A stretch of DNA of 49,335 bases from Flavobacteriales bacterium (GCA_013373595.1 JABXHO010000163.1:1-49335); one strand, 5' to 3'; shown: positions 34,360 to 43,362, counted from the stretch's first letter. Notes: a model not told the origin generated them from the letters alone. A program made the numbers and translations.

Positions 34360-34433
34360 TGACCCCGACAGGATTCAAACCTGTAACCCTCAGAGCCGAA
34401 ATCTGATGCGCTATTCAGTTGCGCCACGGGGCC
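34360..34433 (-). tRNA. tRNA-Arg (anticodon TCG)
   Basis: 74 nt on the minus strand. Acceptor stem GGCCCCG (34433-34427) pairs with CGGGGTC (34367-34361) with one G-U pair and discriminator A at 34360. The anticodon stem TCAGA/TCTGA encloses the loop TTTCGGC with anticodon TCG. The T arm reads ACAGGTTTGAATCCTGT. CCA is not encoded. Its 3' end faces the accessory island and is a typical integration target. Confidence 0.95.
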
Positions 34434-34537
34434 GATCGAGCAAGATTTATTGCTGATGGAAACCCAAAATTAACAGTTACCGTGAAATTACCATCAAAAA
34501 CTATCACTTTGTTCAACCAAAAACCCCGAAAATCAAA

Positions 34538-34545
34538 TATTTTTG
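34538..34545 (+). promoter_or_regulatory. -7 element of the porZ-like gene
   Basis: TATTTTTG matches TAnnTTTG exactly and ends 35 nt before the ATG at 34581. A TTTG lies further upstream at 34508-34511, but the 26-nt spacing is longer than usual, so only the -7 element is proposed. Confidence 0.45.
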
Positions 34546-34580
34546 TTTCAATGCCGTTTAAAACGCAAATATTCATAAGA

Positions 34581-36902
34581 ATGCGATTACTACTTTCATG
34601 TATTGTACTGACTTCCTTTGCTGCTTTTAGCCAAATTGGAACAGGAGAATGGAGACTTCATATACCCGCCAAGCAAGCCTTTGATGTGGTGAAAACCAAC
34701 GGTAAAGTGTTCACCGCTTTCGGAAATGGAGTATCAGAATACGACGAAAGCTCAAAAGAAGTTTCTACGTGGGATGCCGTTACAGGATTATCCGATATCA
34801 CCGTTTCTTGTTTGGGACATTCAACGGTGAATGATGCTGTATTTATTGGGTATGAAAATGGAAACATTGATCGCATTCTCAATAATAAGGTGACGAATAT
34901 TCCTGCCATTAAATTGGCTGAAGTACAAGGTTCTAAGCAGATATTCAAAATTGTAGAATACAATGGATACCTCTATTTCGCAACGGGATTCGGAATCGTG
35001 AAAATTGACCCTGTAAAAAGCGAAGTGCGCGATACGTATTATCCAACAAATGGAAATGCAGCAGTAATGGACGTAGCATTTAGAAATGATACGATCTTTG
35101 CCCTTACTGAAGACATGATGTATATCGGAGACATCAATAATGTTGCGTTGCCGGACCCTGCTCAATGGACGATAGATACGCGCATCCCAACGATCACTTC
35201 ATCCGCTGTGCGTTATCAGGAAATGGATGTGGCACATGGTGAGTTATTTATCCTTTATGCGGCTGACACCTACGGTGAAGATTCGGTGTACCGCGTAACG
35301 CAAACAAGTATGGAGTCGGTGATCAACGAGAGTTTCACGATGCAAATCAATGGAATGGATGTGCTGGATGGAAAACTGACGATACACTACGCCGGAGGTT
35401 CTTTTATTTACAATGAATCATATGGACACGAATACGTGTTGTCGGGATATCCTTTTGGAACGACAAATGTGAACCGTATGGTGGAAGATGATGGAGAATA
35501 TTGGATCGCTGATGATGGATTTGGTTCGGTACATGTATACGGCGGTTTGATTGATAACTTGGTGTTCTCGGGTCCGCCACGAGGAGAATTTTACGGGATG
35601 GATTGGTCCAGAGGAAAACTCATTGTGACCTGTGGAGCAGCAGCAGGAAATGGACCGACATTCAAAAGTAGTGGCGTTTATTCCTTCGAAGATGAAGAAT
35701 GGAAGTTGTTTAACGAAGCAAATACTGAGGAATGGGCACCTGGCCGAATTTGGGATTACCTTTCGGTAGCAATTAACCCTAGAGATAAAGAGAAATTTGC
35801 CATAGGTTCATGGTCGTATACACCTTTAACGATCTTTGATGAGGCAAACGGTACGGCTGATACCTTAACACCATACAATTCGGCATTGGAGCCAACCAAC
35901 GTCGGAATAGGATCTTCGTTGATTACAGGTCTCGAATATGATCTGCAAGGAAATTTATGGATTCTCAATGGTGGAACAAACGAACCCCTAAAAGTATACA
36001 CAGCTGATGGCGATTGGCAAGTATTCGACCTTGGTTCTGCAGCGAAAGGACAGTTCTCGCAGCGACTCGTAATTGATAATGAAGATAATAAGTGGGTTTC
36101 CTTCAGAGACGTCGGCTTGTATGGATATAAGGATAATGGTACACCGACCGACTTAGGCGATGATGAAATGATTCGCTTAACAACAGGTGAAAATACAGGA
36201 GCACTGCCATCGAATCGCGTAACAGCACTTGCGGTAGATTTAGATAATGAATTGTGGATTGGAACCGATGCTGGGTTTGCAGTATTGTACAATGCAGAAA
36301 GTGCTTTTGGTGCTTCTGCGGGAGATTACAATGCGCAGCGAATCAAAGTAGAGTTTGAAGGAAATGTCGAATACGTTCTTGGAGCAACCGCGATTACGGA
36401 CATCGAAGTGGATGGAGCCAACCGAAAATGGATGGCTACGGAAAATTCAGGTCTTGTATTGTTGTCTGCCGATGGACTCGAAATAGTGGAGCAGTTTACC
36501 GTCGAAAATTCACCATTGATTTCGAATAGCATTATCGAATTGGAACTCGATCAGAATACGGGTGAGTTGTTTATCGTAACCGATAAAGGTTTGGTTTCGT
36601 ACCGAACGGATGCAACGGAAGGTAAAAGCCGCGATTATGAGGATGTCACAGTATTCCCAAATCCAGTTCGACCTGATTTCACAGGTGTGGTAACTATGCA
36701 AGGAATTCAGTATGATTCAGATGTGAAAATTACGGATGCCGCTGGAAATTTGGTGTACAAAACAACGTCAAACGGTGGAACAGCCACTTGGGATGTGAAA
36801 ACACTTAACGGTGATCCTGTTTCAACGGGAGTTTACCTCATTTGGACAGCTCCGAACGAAGGGAAGGGCAGAAAGGTCGGTAAAGTACTGGTTGTACGCT
36901 AA
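34581..36902 (+). CDS. porZ: PorZ-like T9SS protein (two propellers plus sorting domain)
   Basis: 773 residues from the ATG at 34581. A longer frame to 34419 would run through the tRNA gene and lacks a signal peptide, whereas MRLLLSCIVLTSFAAFSQ is a clean one. Residues ~25-680 contain repeated propeller blades (e.g. VFTAFGNGVSEYD, ELWIGTDAGFAVLYN, KWMATENSGLVLLS). The C-terminal ~80 residues are a T9SS sorting domain (VTVFPNPVRPDF to RKVGKVLVVR). In Bacteroidota a protein of this architecture beside recO is PorZ, which takes part in attaching A-LPS to exported T9SS cargo. The recO neighbour supports the name. Confidence 0.85.
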   Translation: MRLLLSCIVLTSFAAFSQIGTGEWRLHIPAKQAFDVVKTNGKVFTAFGNGVSEYDESSKEVSTWDAVTGLSDITVSCLGHSTVNDAVFIGYENGNIDRILNNKVTNIPAIKLAEVQGSKQIFKIVEYNGYLYFATGFGIVKIDPVKSEVRDTYYPTNGNAAVMDVAFRNDTIFALTEDMMYIGDINNVALPDPAQWTIDTRIPTITSSAVRYQEMDVAHGELFILYAADTYGEDSVYRVTQTSMESVINESFTMQINGMDVLDGKLTIHYAGGSFIYNESYGHEYVLSGYPFGTTNVNRMVEDDGEYWIADDGFGSVHVYGGLIDNLVFSGPPRGEFYGMDWSRGKLIVTCGAAAGNGPTFKSSGVYSFEDEEWKLFNEANTEEWAPGRIWDYLSVAINPRDKEKFAIGSWSYTPLTIFDEANGTADTLTPYNSALEPTNVGIGSSLITGLEYDLQGNLWILNGGTNEPLKVYTADGDWQVFDLGSAAKGQFSQRLVIDNEDNKWVSFRDVGLYGYKDNGTPTDLGDDEMIRLTTGENTGALPSNRVTALAVDLDNELWIGTDAGFAVLYNAESAFGASAGDYNAQRIKVEFEGNVEYVLGATAITDIEVDGANRKWMATENSGLVLLSADGLEIVEQFTVENSPLISNSIIELELDQNTGELFIVTDKGLVSYRTDATEGKSRDYEDVTVFPNPVRPDFTGVVTMQGIQYDSDVKITDAAGNLVYKTTSNGGTATWDVKTLNGDPVSTGVYLIWTAPNEGKGRKVGKVLVVR

Positions 36903-36918
36903 ACCGAACAAGTCTCGT

Positions 36919-37611
36919 ATGAAATCAACCGATCTTGGTATTTTTCTTCACCGTATTTCATACTCCAATACGAGTTTGATCATCTCTTTTTACACACAAG
37001 AAAATGGCTTGAAAAAGTTCATTTTTAAAGGCGGAAAGAAGAAAGCACACAACTTATTCCCAATGGGCGTGAGTGAGTTGACGTACTACGATCGAAAGGA
37101 AAGTGACTTGCTCCAACTAACTGCAGCAGAACCTGCATTTCCCACTGATTTTCAATTTGATCCCGTGAAAGGAACCATCGCATTTTTTATGGCGGAGGTG
37201 ATTCGAAAAGTGGTACACCTCAATGAAAAGGACGCTGCCTTGTTTCGGTTTTTGGAAGATTCCGTGCGCAAGTTAAATGCTTCGAAGGAATCACAATTGA
37301 TTCCCGTGTTCTTTATGATTGATTTGGCTGAATGGATGGGCGTTCAACCTTTCATTGAAAATGACGATCATCCGCACTTCAATTTAGATGAAGGACGCTA
37401 CGAAGGAATACTGCGATCACAATATGCCGTTGTTTCTGGCGAAGTCGCTGAGTTGATTAAAGCACATATTTTGGGCTGGGAACAAAAAAACTACACGAAA
37501 CAAGTACGCATTGCAGCATTGGAAACAATGATCAGCTACTTTCGAATTCACGTGCCAGGCGTAGAGAAAATTGAAGCCTACGAAATAGTCAAAGAAGTAT
37601 TGAACGCTTAA
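36919..37611 (+). CDS. recO: DNA repair protein RecO
   Basis: 230 residues from the ATG at 36919; the frame open from 36811 overlaps porZ and is rejected. The N-terminal OB-fold (about 1-75) begins MKSTDLGIFLHRISYSNTS with the family's TQENGLKKFIFKGGKKK strand, and the helical C-terminal domain follows. RecO anneals ssDNA and helps RecR load RecA at gaps. The usual zinc-finger cysteines are absent, as in many Bacteroidota homologues. It starts 16 nt after porZ and is probably co-transcribed. Confidence 0.9.
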   Translation: MKSTDLGIFLHRISYSNTSLIISFYTQENGLKKFIFKGGKKKAHNLFPMGVSELTYYDRKESDLLQLTAAEPAFPTDFQFDPVKGTIAFFMAEVIRKVVHLNEKDAALFRFLEDSVRKLNASKESQLIPVFFMIDLAEWMGVQPFIENDDHPHFNLDEGRYEGILRSQYAVVSGEVAELIKAHILGWEQKNYTKQVRIAALETMISYFRIHVPGVEKIEAYEIVKEVLNA

Positions 37612-37618
37612 AGTCGAA

Positions 37619-39343
37619 CTAATCGTTCTTCAATGGCTCTTTGATGTAAACAGACGTCAAATCCAAAGATTCCAACGGACTCGCCTTAAAATTACGCACA
37701 CGTGCATTGATCATCACTACGTGATCATCCGTTAAAATTGGAATAACCGCCGCCTGATCAATCAACAACTGATCACATCGTTGGTAAAGCATTTCGCGCT
37801 TTTCTGGATTTTGCTCTCGGCTTGCCTCCACGAACAACTTATCGAATTCATCGCTCTCAAAGTTGTACGGATTCATGTTTTCGCCTTCGTTTTTCCCGTA
37901 GAACAATCCTAAGAAATTCTCTGGGTCTGGAAAATCAGCAACCCATCCAGCTCTCCAGATTTTGGCTTCACCACTTTCAATGGCCGCAGCTCGCTCATTC
38001 AACGAACATAGTTTAATGTTCAGGTTGACATTGAGGTTTTCCTTCAGTTGATTCTTGATGGCGATACACATCTTGTGTACACCTGAACCTTCCTTCGTGT
38101 TGACGTAGAAATCGAGCGTTGGGAAATTGGCGCCGTTTGGATATCCTGCCGAACGCATCAATGCTCGTGCCGCATCAACGTTGTATGTGTGTCCATCTAC
38201 CGCTGTATTGTCGTAGTTTGCCATTTTCGGCACAAATCCGTTTTCGGCTGGCCAACCTTCTCCTTCCAAGGCATTGTCGATAATCGCATCGCGATCAATA
38301 GCCATGTTGAAGGCCTTACGAACGCGAACATCACTAAATTCATCACTTTGACAAGCCATAGCAATGTAGGACATGCTCATACTGGCTTCGCCGTCTACCT
38401 TATGCTTAATGTTTTTCCCGTCCTGTGCATCTTTCAAGGAACCAAGGATGTTTTCAATGTTTTCAACTGGAATTTCCAAAACCAAATCTGTTTCAGCCTT
38501 CCCAAATGCAATCAGTTCGCTTTTCTTATTCTTCGCATACTTCACTACCACACTGGATAAAAACGGAAGCTGATTTCCGAATTCATCCTTCTTCCAATAA
38601 TGTGGATTTCTGATCAACCGTACTTTGTCACCCGAATTTGATTCGAACATGAATGGACCAGAACCTACAGCATGATCAACGATCTTATCGCCATAATGTT
38701 CGAAGGCCTTTTTAGACACGATTCCCAAGTTAGGGTTGGTCAAAATAACGTCAAATCCTGGAGACGGGTTCAGTAGCGTAATTTGCAATGTGTAGTCGTC
38801 CAACACTTTGATTCCCGATACTCCTTCTGAAGGAATTTCTTCTACGTCTTTTGTTTGCTCGTAGAATTCAGCGGCACCAACAATACGCAACTTAAAAATG
38901 TGTCCAATTTGGTTCTTCTTTGATCCTGAACAAGCTAGATCGAGCGTGTATTTAACATCTTCAGCAGTTAACTTTTCTGTTTTTCCGTCGAAACAATCGT
39001 CTTTATGAAATGTAATTCCTTTACGAATTTTGAAGGTGTAAACTTTAGCATCGCTGCTTTTCGTGAAGCTTTCGGCAACCCCAGGAACAACACTTTCCGT
39101 AACGGGATCGTATGCCATGATTGGATCATAAATTTGAGAAACAACGCGTGAGTTGTAGATGTCTCCAACGTACATTGGAACGAGATCACCAATTTTTTCT
39201 GGTGTCATAAATGTAAATTCACCACCGTATCGTTTACCTCCCTTTGCGTCAAGGTCTTCTGTTGCATTTTCGGATGAGCCTCCACAAGAGGAAGCAATAG
39301 CGAGCAGGGTTAGCACGCCTAGTAGTTGTCGGAAATACCGCAT
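37619..39343 (-). CDS. Oligopeptide-type ABC transporter substrate-binding lipoprotein
   Basis: 574 residues from the ATG at 39343; the longer frame to 39403 overlaps trpS. Lipobox LAIASSC (cysteine at about 20), then an SBP family 5 (DppA/OppA/NikA-like) domain with the signature region ADVKYTLDLA, the FNMAIDRDAIIDNALEGEGW loop and GWVADFPDPENFLGLFYG near the C-terminus. It binds di- or oligopeptides, or a similar solute, at the periplasmic face for an ABC importer. No permease or ATPase genes lie next to it, so its partners are elsewhere. It follows trpS on the same strand after a 40-nt gap. Confidence 0.9.
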   Translation of the reverse strand: MRYFRQLLGVLTLLAIASSCGGSSENATEDLDAKGGKRYGGEFTFMTPEKIGDLVPMYVGDIYNSRVVSQIYDPIMAYDPVTESVVPGVAESFTKSSDAKVYTFKIRKGITFHKDDCFDGKTEKLTAEDVKYTLDLACSGSKKNQIGHIFKLRIVGAAEFYEQTKDVEEIPSEGVSGIKVLDDYTLQITLLNPSPGFDVILTNPNLGIVSKKAFEHYGDKIVDHAVGSGPFMFESNSGDKVRLIRNPHYWKKDEFGNQLPFLSSVVVKYAKNKKSELIAFGKAETDLVLEIPVENIENILGSLKDAQDGKNIKHKVDGEASMSMSYIAMACQSDEFSDVRVRKAFNMAIDRDAIIDNALEGEGWPAENGFVPKMANYDNTAVDGHTYNVDAARALMRSAGYPNGANFPTLDFYVNTKEGSGVHKMCIAIKNQLKENLNVNLNIKLCSLNERAAAIESGEAKIWRAGWVADFPDPENFLGLFYGKNEGENMNPYNFESDEFDKLFVEASREQNPEKREMLYQRCDQLLIDQAAVIPILTDDHVVMINARVRNFKASPLESLDLTSVYIKEPLKND

Positions 39344-39383
39344 TAGCTTATGTTTAGAGGATAAAGATAGAAAAAAATGGACA

Positions 39384-40352
39384 TTAGTAACCAACTTTTT
39401 CACGCGCTCTTGCGAGTACTTTTGAGGCTACTTTTCGTGCTTTATCTTCTCCAATTTTCAAAGCTGCCTCAATTTCTTCTGGATGATCCATCAAATAGTT
39501 GTAACGCTCGCGCTCTTGCGCAAATTTATCAATGATCAATTCGAAAAGTGCTTGCTTCGCATGTCCGTAGCCATAACCACCTGAAAGATAGTTTTTTCGC
39601 ATTTCTTCTTGTTGCTCCGAAGTGGCCAAAATTCGATACAAAGCGAAGATGTTACATGTATCAGGATCTTTTACGTCTTCCAGTCCTTTTGAGTCTGTTT
39701 CGATGCGCATCACTTGCTTGCGTAGCTTTTTATCAGGCAAGAAAATATTGATGTAGTTGTCGCGACTTTTACTCATTTTTTCACCATCTGTTCCAGGAAT
39801 CAACATGGTGTTTTCCTGAAGCTTTTCTTCTGGAAGTACAAAGGTTTCACCCATTTTCGCGTGAAAACGAGAAGCAACATCTCTCGTAAATTCAATGTGC
39901 TGCAACTGATCTTTCCCTACGGGAATAATCTCCGCGTCGTAAAGTAAAATATCTGCAGCCATCAACATTGGATACATGAACAATCCTGAGTTCACATCTT
40001 CCAAACGGTCTGCTTTATCCTTAAAACCGTGAGCCAACTGAAGTCTCTTGAACGGAAAGAAGCAATTCAAATACCAGGCAAGCTCTGTCACTTCAGGAAT
40101 ATCACTTTGTCTGTAAAACACGGTCTTTTCAATATCAAGTCCGAATGCTAACCATGTTGCTGCCACAGAGTAGGTGTTGGTTCTCAGTTCCTCAGCATTT
40201 TTAATCTGAGTAAGTGTGTGCAAATTTGCAATGAACAAAAACGATTCATTTTCAGGATCATTCGCCAATTCGATAGCGGGAATGATTGCTCCAAGCAAAT
40301 TTCCCAAGTGTGGTGTTCCTGTACTTTGAATCCCTGTCAGTATGCGCGCCAT
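39384..40352 (-). CDS. trpS: Tryptophanyl-tRNA synthetase
   Basis: 322 residues, the typical size of bacterial TrpRS. The class I signatures are intact: TGTPHLGN (11-18, the HIGH region) and KMSKS (192-196). Charges tRNA-Trp with tryptophan in the cytoplasm. Divergent from the acyltransferase gene with an 84-bp intergenic region, where TAATTTCG on the minus strand is a possible -7 element. Essential housekeeping gene, no oddities. Confidence 0.97.
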   Translation of the reverse strand: MARILTGIQSTGTPHLGNLLGAIIPAIELANDPENESFLFIANLHTLTQIKNAEELRTNTYSVAATWLAFGLDIEKTVFYRQSDIPEVTELAWYLNCFFPFKRLQLAHGFKDKADRLEDVNSGLFMYPMLMAADILLYDAEIIPVGKDQLQHIEFTRDVASRFHAKMGETFVLPEEKLQENTMLIPGTDGEKMSKSRDNYINIFLPDKKLRKQVMRIETDSKGLEDVKDPDTCNIFALYRILATSEQQEEMRKNYLSGGYGYGHAKQALFELIIDKFAQERERYNYLMDHPEEIEAALKIGEDKARKVASKVLARAREKVGY

Positions 40353-40424
40353 AACGTTTATTAATTTTCAAACGAAATTAGTTAATTCAATGATATTTCA
40401 CTCAACCTAACTGGGGGGAATTTC

Positions 40425-40432
40425 TATATTTG
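40425..40432 (+). promoter_or_regulatory. TATATTTG -7 element, near-leaderless
   Basis: Exact TAnnTTTG match ending 4 nt before the ATG at 40437 of the acyltransferase gene. Transcription is expected to start at about the start codon. Confidence 0.5.
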
Positions 40433-40436
40433 ATTT

Positions 40437-41195
40437 ATGCAAAAAGTGTTGGGTGTTTTTTCATTAATCTGGAAGCTCTATGTGGGCATTCTGTTCGCAG
40501 TGATGGCGATTCTGTTTTTTCCCTTCATTTATCCTTTGCTTTTCAGCGATCGAAATAAGAAACGAGCATTTAAAGTATTCGTTGTTTGGAGCTGGACCTT
40601 TCGCATACTGTGCTTCTATCATGTGAAGCGTGTTCGAAAGGCAGATTTGCCGAAAGGACCGTACATTATCTTGGCAAATCACCTGTCGTATTTGGACATC
40701 TTCCTAATGTATTCCATTTTACCGCAGAATGAATTTTTGTTTTTAGGAAAAGGTGAATTGCTGCGCTACCCAATTATTGGCGTGTACTTCAAGCGCCTCA
40801 ATATTCCTGTACACCGAGGAGATCGTGTGAAAGCTGCGCGATCGTTGGTGCACGCTTCGCGAGAAGTTCGAAAGGGATGGTCGATTGTGATTTTCCCAGA
40901 AGGAGGAATACCGAATGTTAACCCAAAAATGAAGGCGTTTAAGTCGGGTGCTTTTCAGTTAGCAAAGAACCTAAACCTGCCCATCGTTCCGCTTACGCTC
41001 TTGAACAATCATTTGTTGTTTTCGGACCCAACGTTCATTTTGGGGCCAGCGCGACCCGGGTTGAGTCAGGTCTACATGCACGATTACATTTCTGCCGAGA
41101 AAGTCGCAAGCATGGATCAAAATGAGTTGAGAAGATACTGCTACGACTTGTTGAACGCTCCCCTTTTGGAGAAATATCCTGAGTTGAAGAAATAG
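40437..41195 (+). CDS. plsC: 1-acyl-glycerol-3-phosphate acyltransferase (PlsC family)
   Basis: 252 residues with one N-terminal membrane helix pair (about 7-35). Acyltransferase motif I NHLSYLD (H82, D87), motif II region GKGELLRYPIIGVYFKRLNI and motif III FPEGG at about 153 are intact. It transfers an acyl group to position 2 of lyso-phosphatidate, or to a related acceptor, in membrane phospholipid synthesis at the inner membrane. Several paralogues usually occur in Bacteroidota, so the exact acceptor is not certain. The carbonic anhydrase gene follows 67 nt later. Confidence 0.9.
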   Translation: MQKVLGVFSLIWKLYVGILFAVMAILFFPFIYPLLFSDRNKKRAFKVFVVWSWTFRILCFYHVKRVRKADLPKGPYIILANHLSYLDIFLMYSILPQNEFLFLGKGELLRYPIIGVYFKRLNIPVHRGDRVKAARSLVHASREVRKGWSIVIFPEGGIPNVNPKMKAFKSGAFQLAKNLNLPIVPLTLLNNHLLFSDPTFILGPARPGLSQVYMHDYISAEKVASMDQNELRRYCYDLLNAPLLEKYPELKK

Positions 41196-41262
41196 TTGTT
41201 TTTCTTCTTTTCGATTCTCGAAAGGAGTGACTATTTTAGTCCAAATTATATTAATCAGACAG

Positions 41263-41889
41263 ATGAACATAGATAAGATTTTTGAGAACAATAAGGAATG
41301 GGTGAATAGTAAGCTTGAATTAGACAAGGACTATTTTAAAAACCTTTCCGAGGGACAATCTCCCGAAGTTCTATACATAGGATGCTCCGATAGTCGTGTT
41401 ACTGCGGAAGAGTTAATTGGTGCACAACCGGGAGATATCTTTGTTCATCGAAACATTGCAAACATGGTTCCCAACACGGACTTGAATGTAATGTCGGTTA
41501 TTGATTATGCAGTAGTTCACCTGGGAGTGAAACACGTTGTGGTATGTGGACATTATTACTGTGGAGGCGTGAAAGCGGCAATGGCGTCGCAAGATTTGGG
41601 TATTTTGAACCCATGGCTACGAAACATTCGCGATGTATACCGTACGCACCAGGAAGAATTGGATGCAATCACAGATGAAGAGCAACGTTACCGTCGATTG
41701 GTGGAATTGAACGTTCAACAACAATGCATCAACGTTGCTAAAACAGCGGAGGTTCAGCGAGCATACAAGAAGAGAGGCTTGAAAATTCACGGTTGGGTAT
41801 TCGATATTCACTCGGGGCATTTAATTGACTTAAACGTTGATTTTGAGACCATCTTGGAAGGAATCATGGATATTTACCGTATTGATTAG
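41263..41889 (+). CDS. can: Beta-class carbonic anhydrase
   Basis: 208 residues from the ATG at 41263; the extra 12 codons upstream are rejected. Zinc and catalytic residues of the beta class are visible: C41, D43 and R45 in CSDSRV, then H97 and C100 in HYYCGG, with HRNIANMV between. It interconverts CO2 and bicarbonate in the cytoplasm. With DabAB about 34 kb away it could supply or recover bicarbonate for carboxylases; the direction of linkage is inferred. TATTTTAG upstream (41232-41239) is a weak -7 element. Confidence 0.95.
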   Translation: MNIDKIFENNKEWVNSKLELDKDYFKNLSEGQSPEVLYIGCSDSRVTAEELIGAQPGDIFVHRNIANMVPNTDLNVMSVIDYAVVHLGVKHVVVCGHYYCGGVKAAMASQDLGILNPWLRNIRDVYRTHQEELDAITDEEQRYRRLVELNVQQQCINVAKTAEVQRAYKKRGLKIHGWVFDIHSGHLIDLNVDFETILEGIMDIYRID

Positions 41890-41957
41890 TCATTTGACGT
41901 CATTCGGGCACTTCAGGAGTTTATAATCGAGTCATTTTTAAGGATTCCGTCTCAAAA

Positions 41958-41989
41958 TTGGACTTCCTGAAATTAATCCCGTACCTTTA
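41958..41989 (+). promoter_or_regulatory. Promoter of the cold-shock-domain gene
   Basis: TTG (41958-41960) and TACCTTTA (41982-41989) with a 21-nt spacer fit the Bacteroidota -33/-7 layout. The ATG at 42029 lies 39 nt downstream. Confidence 0.4.
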
Positions 41990-42028
41990 CAAAAAGTGCC
42001 AGACGGTACTAATAACGAAAAATATAGA

Positions 42029-42481
42029 ATGGCAAAATCCCAACAGACGTTTAACAAGAAAGAAAAAGAAAAAAAACGACTAAAGAAGAGACAAGAAAAG
42101 CAACTCAAAAAAGAAGAGCGCAAAGCAAATTCTTCTGGAGGAGGACTCGAAAACATGATTGCTTACGTGGATGAATTCGGAAACATTACGGATACTCCGC
42201 CAGATGAAACTGCGAAAAAGAAAGAAGTGAAAGCTGAGAACATCGAATTAGGTGTTCCGAAGCGTGAGAAAGAAGAAATTTCACCATTTCATCAAGGAAG
42301 AGTTGATTTCTTTAATCATGACAAGGGATTTGGATTTATCAAAGAAAAAGGAACAGGAGAAAGCTACTTTGTTCACATCAACGGGGTATTGGAAGACAGT
42401 ATCAACGAGGGTGATAACGTAGAGTTCGAGTTGGAACGTGGAATGAAGGGAATGAATGCTGTTCGTGTGAAACGAATTTAA
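42029..42481 (+). CDS. Cold-shock-domain protein with basic N-terminal extension
   Basis: 150 residues from the ATG at 42029 (a GTG frame at 41996 runs into the promoter and is rejected). Residues 1-45 are extremely Lys/Glu-rich (KKEKEKKRLKKRQEKQLKKE) and probably disordered or helical RNA-binding. A linker follows, and the last ~65 residues are a cold-shock domain with RNP1 KGFGFI and RNP2 YFVHI. These proteins bind single-stranded RNA and act as chaperones or regulators under stress. Followed by a strong terminator. Typical Bacteroidota variant of CspA-like proteins. Confidence 0.92.
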   Translation: MAKSQQTFNKKEKEKKRLKKRQEKQLKKEERKANSSGGGLENMIAYVDEFGNITDTPPDETAKKKEVKAENIELGVPKREKEEISPFHQGRVDFFNHDKGFGFIKEKGTGESYFVHINGVLEDSINEGDNVEFELERGMKGMNAVRVKRI

Positions 42482-42506
42482 GTCAACAAGAAATAAAATA
42501 ACAAGT

Positions 42507-42540
42507 AACGCGCTTTCGATTAATGGAAGCGCGTTTTTTT
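42507..42540 (+). terminator. Intrinsic terminator of the cold-shock gene
   Basis: AACGCGCTT (42507-42515) pairs with AAGCGCGTT (42527-42535), extended by two more pairs, followed by a seven-T run. It also invalidates an ATG at 42523 that falls inside it. Confidence 0.9.
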
Positions 42541-42567
42541 GTGCATCAGTTTTCGTATTTTCAATCA

Positions 42568-43026
42568 ATGTCGCTTCGTACTATTTTCTTAAAAATGGGT
42601 TTGCTCGATCTCAACGTAAAGCAAATGGAACAACTGATGCATGAATCGGATTGGGAGATGATTGTTTGGGCGTTTCGAAATGGACGGTATGATGTGCGAA
42701 ACCTCGCCGTGAGTTATTTCGCAGAATGTGGCTCCCACGATGCGATTCTCCTATTGCAAGAAGCACTTGAAGACGAGGTAGAAGCGATTTCGTTGAATGC
42801 AATATCCCAACTGGAGAGCGTAAGCGATGATCCTGCTGTTCTCGATCGAACCAAACGAAAAAGAGAGTACTGGAGCGAAGAAAACGCATATCGCAAAAAG
42901 CGTCGGAATCGTTCACATAAAAAACAATCGGTTCTTACTGAACCGAAAGAACGTGGAAGCAAGAAAACTCTCGACAAGGTACGTAGCATGTTAAAAAAGC
43001 CAATGAATGGTGGAAAGTGGTTCTAA
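42568..43026 (+). CDS. Hypothetical HEAT-like protein
   Basis: 152 residues from ATG 42568 (alternative ATG 42595). The first ATG at 42523 lies in the preceding terminator. A TATTTTCA element ends about 4-5 nt before 42568, which favours that start. Residues ~15-85 form two or three antiparallel helix pairs resembling HEAT repeats (WEMIVWAFRNGRYDVRNLAV, AILLLQEALEDEVEAISLNA), and the C-terminal third is highly basic (KRKREYWSEENAYRKKRRNR). Possibly a nucleic-acid- or ribosome-associated protein; no known family is assigned. gatC follows 39 nt later. Confidence 0.7.
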   Translation: MSLRTIFLKMGLLDLNVKQMEQLMHESDWEMIVWAFRNGRYDVRNLAVSYFAECGSHDAILLLQEALEDEVEAISLNAISQLESVSDDPAVLDRTKRKREYWSEENAYRKKRRNRSHKKQSVLTEPKERGSKKTLDKVRSMLKKPMNGGKWF

Positions 43027-43053
43027 TAATCGATTTTCGATACCAAAATTTCC

Positions 43054-43061
43054 TATCTTCG
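43054..43061 (+). promoter_or_regulatory. TATCTTCG -7-like element of gatC
   Basis: One mismatch to TAnnTTTG; ends 4 nt before the gatC ATG at 43066, consistent with a near-leaderless transcript. Confidence 0.4.
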
Positions 43062-43065
43062 CAGC

Positions 43066-43362
43066 ATGAAAATCACCGAAGAAACTGTGGATCATATTGC
43101 TCACCTCGCTCGTTTAGAGTTTGAGGGAGAAGCAAAGGGAGCTATTCAAGGAGACTTGGAACGCATTATCACGTTTATGGATAAGCTGCAAGAAGTGGAC
43201 ACGGAAAGCGTGGAACCTCTGATTTTCATGTCAACAGAAATTAACCGTCTACGTGAAGATATTCCTGCGCGTACGGTAACGCAAGAGCAAGCATTGAAAA
43301 ATGCACCGCAACGCGATTCTGATTACTTCCGTATTCCAAAGGTCTTGGACAAGGACGTTTAA
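43066..43362 (+). CDS. gatC: Asp/Glu-tRNA amidotransferase subunit C
   Basis: 98 residues, the usual length. The N-terminus (ITEETVDHIAHLARLEF) and C-terminal half (NRLREDIPARTVTQEQALKN, then APQRDSDYFRIPKV) match GatC throughout. GatC stabilises GatA and GatB in the complex that converts mischarged Glu-tRNA-Gln or Asp-tRNA-Asn to the amide form. gatA and gatB are not adjacent, so the subunits are scattered, as is common in Bacteroidota. It converges with the MlaD gene: stop codons overlap by 4 nt. Confidence 0.93.
   Translation: MKITEETVDHIAHLARLEFEGEAKGAIQGDLERIITFMDKLQEVDTESVEPLIFMSTEINRLREDIPARTVTQEQALKNAPQRDSDYFRIPKVLDKDV

Noticed and set aside
25690-34360. Integrase or transposase in the accessory island
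   Set aside because: All reading frames of reasonable length were read; none shows a tyrosine recombinase, serine recombinase or transposase signature.
34419-34580. Upstream extension of the porZ-like gene from ATG 34419
   Set aside because: It runs through the 5' part of the tRNA-Arg gene and places the signal peptide 54 residues inside the protein; the ATG at 34581 starts exactly at the signal peptide.
42523-42567. ATG 42523 as start of the HEAT-like gene
   Set aside because: It lies inside the terminator of the cold-shock gene.
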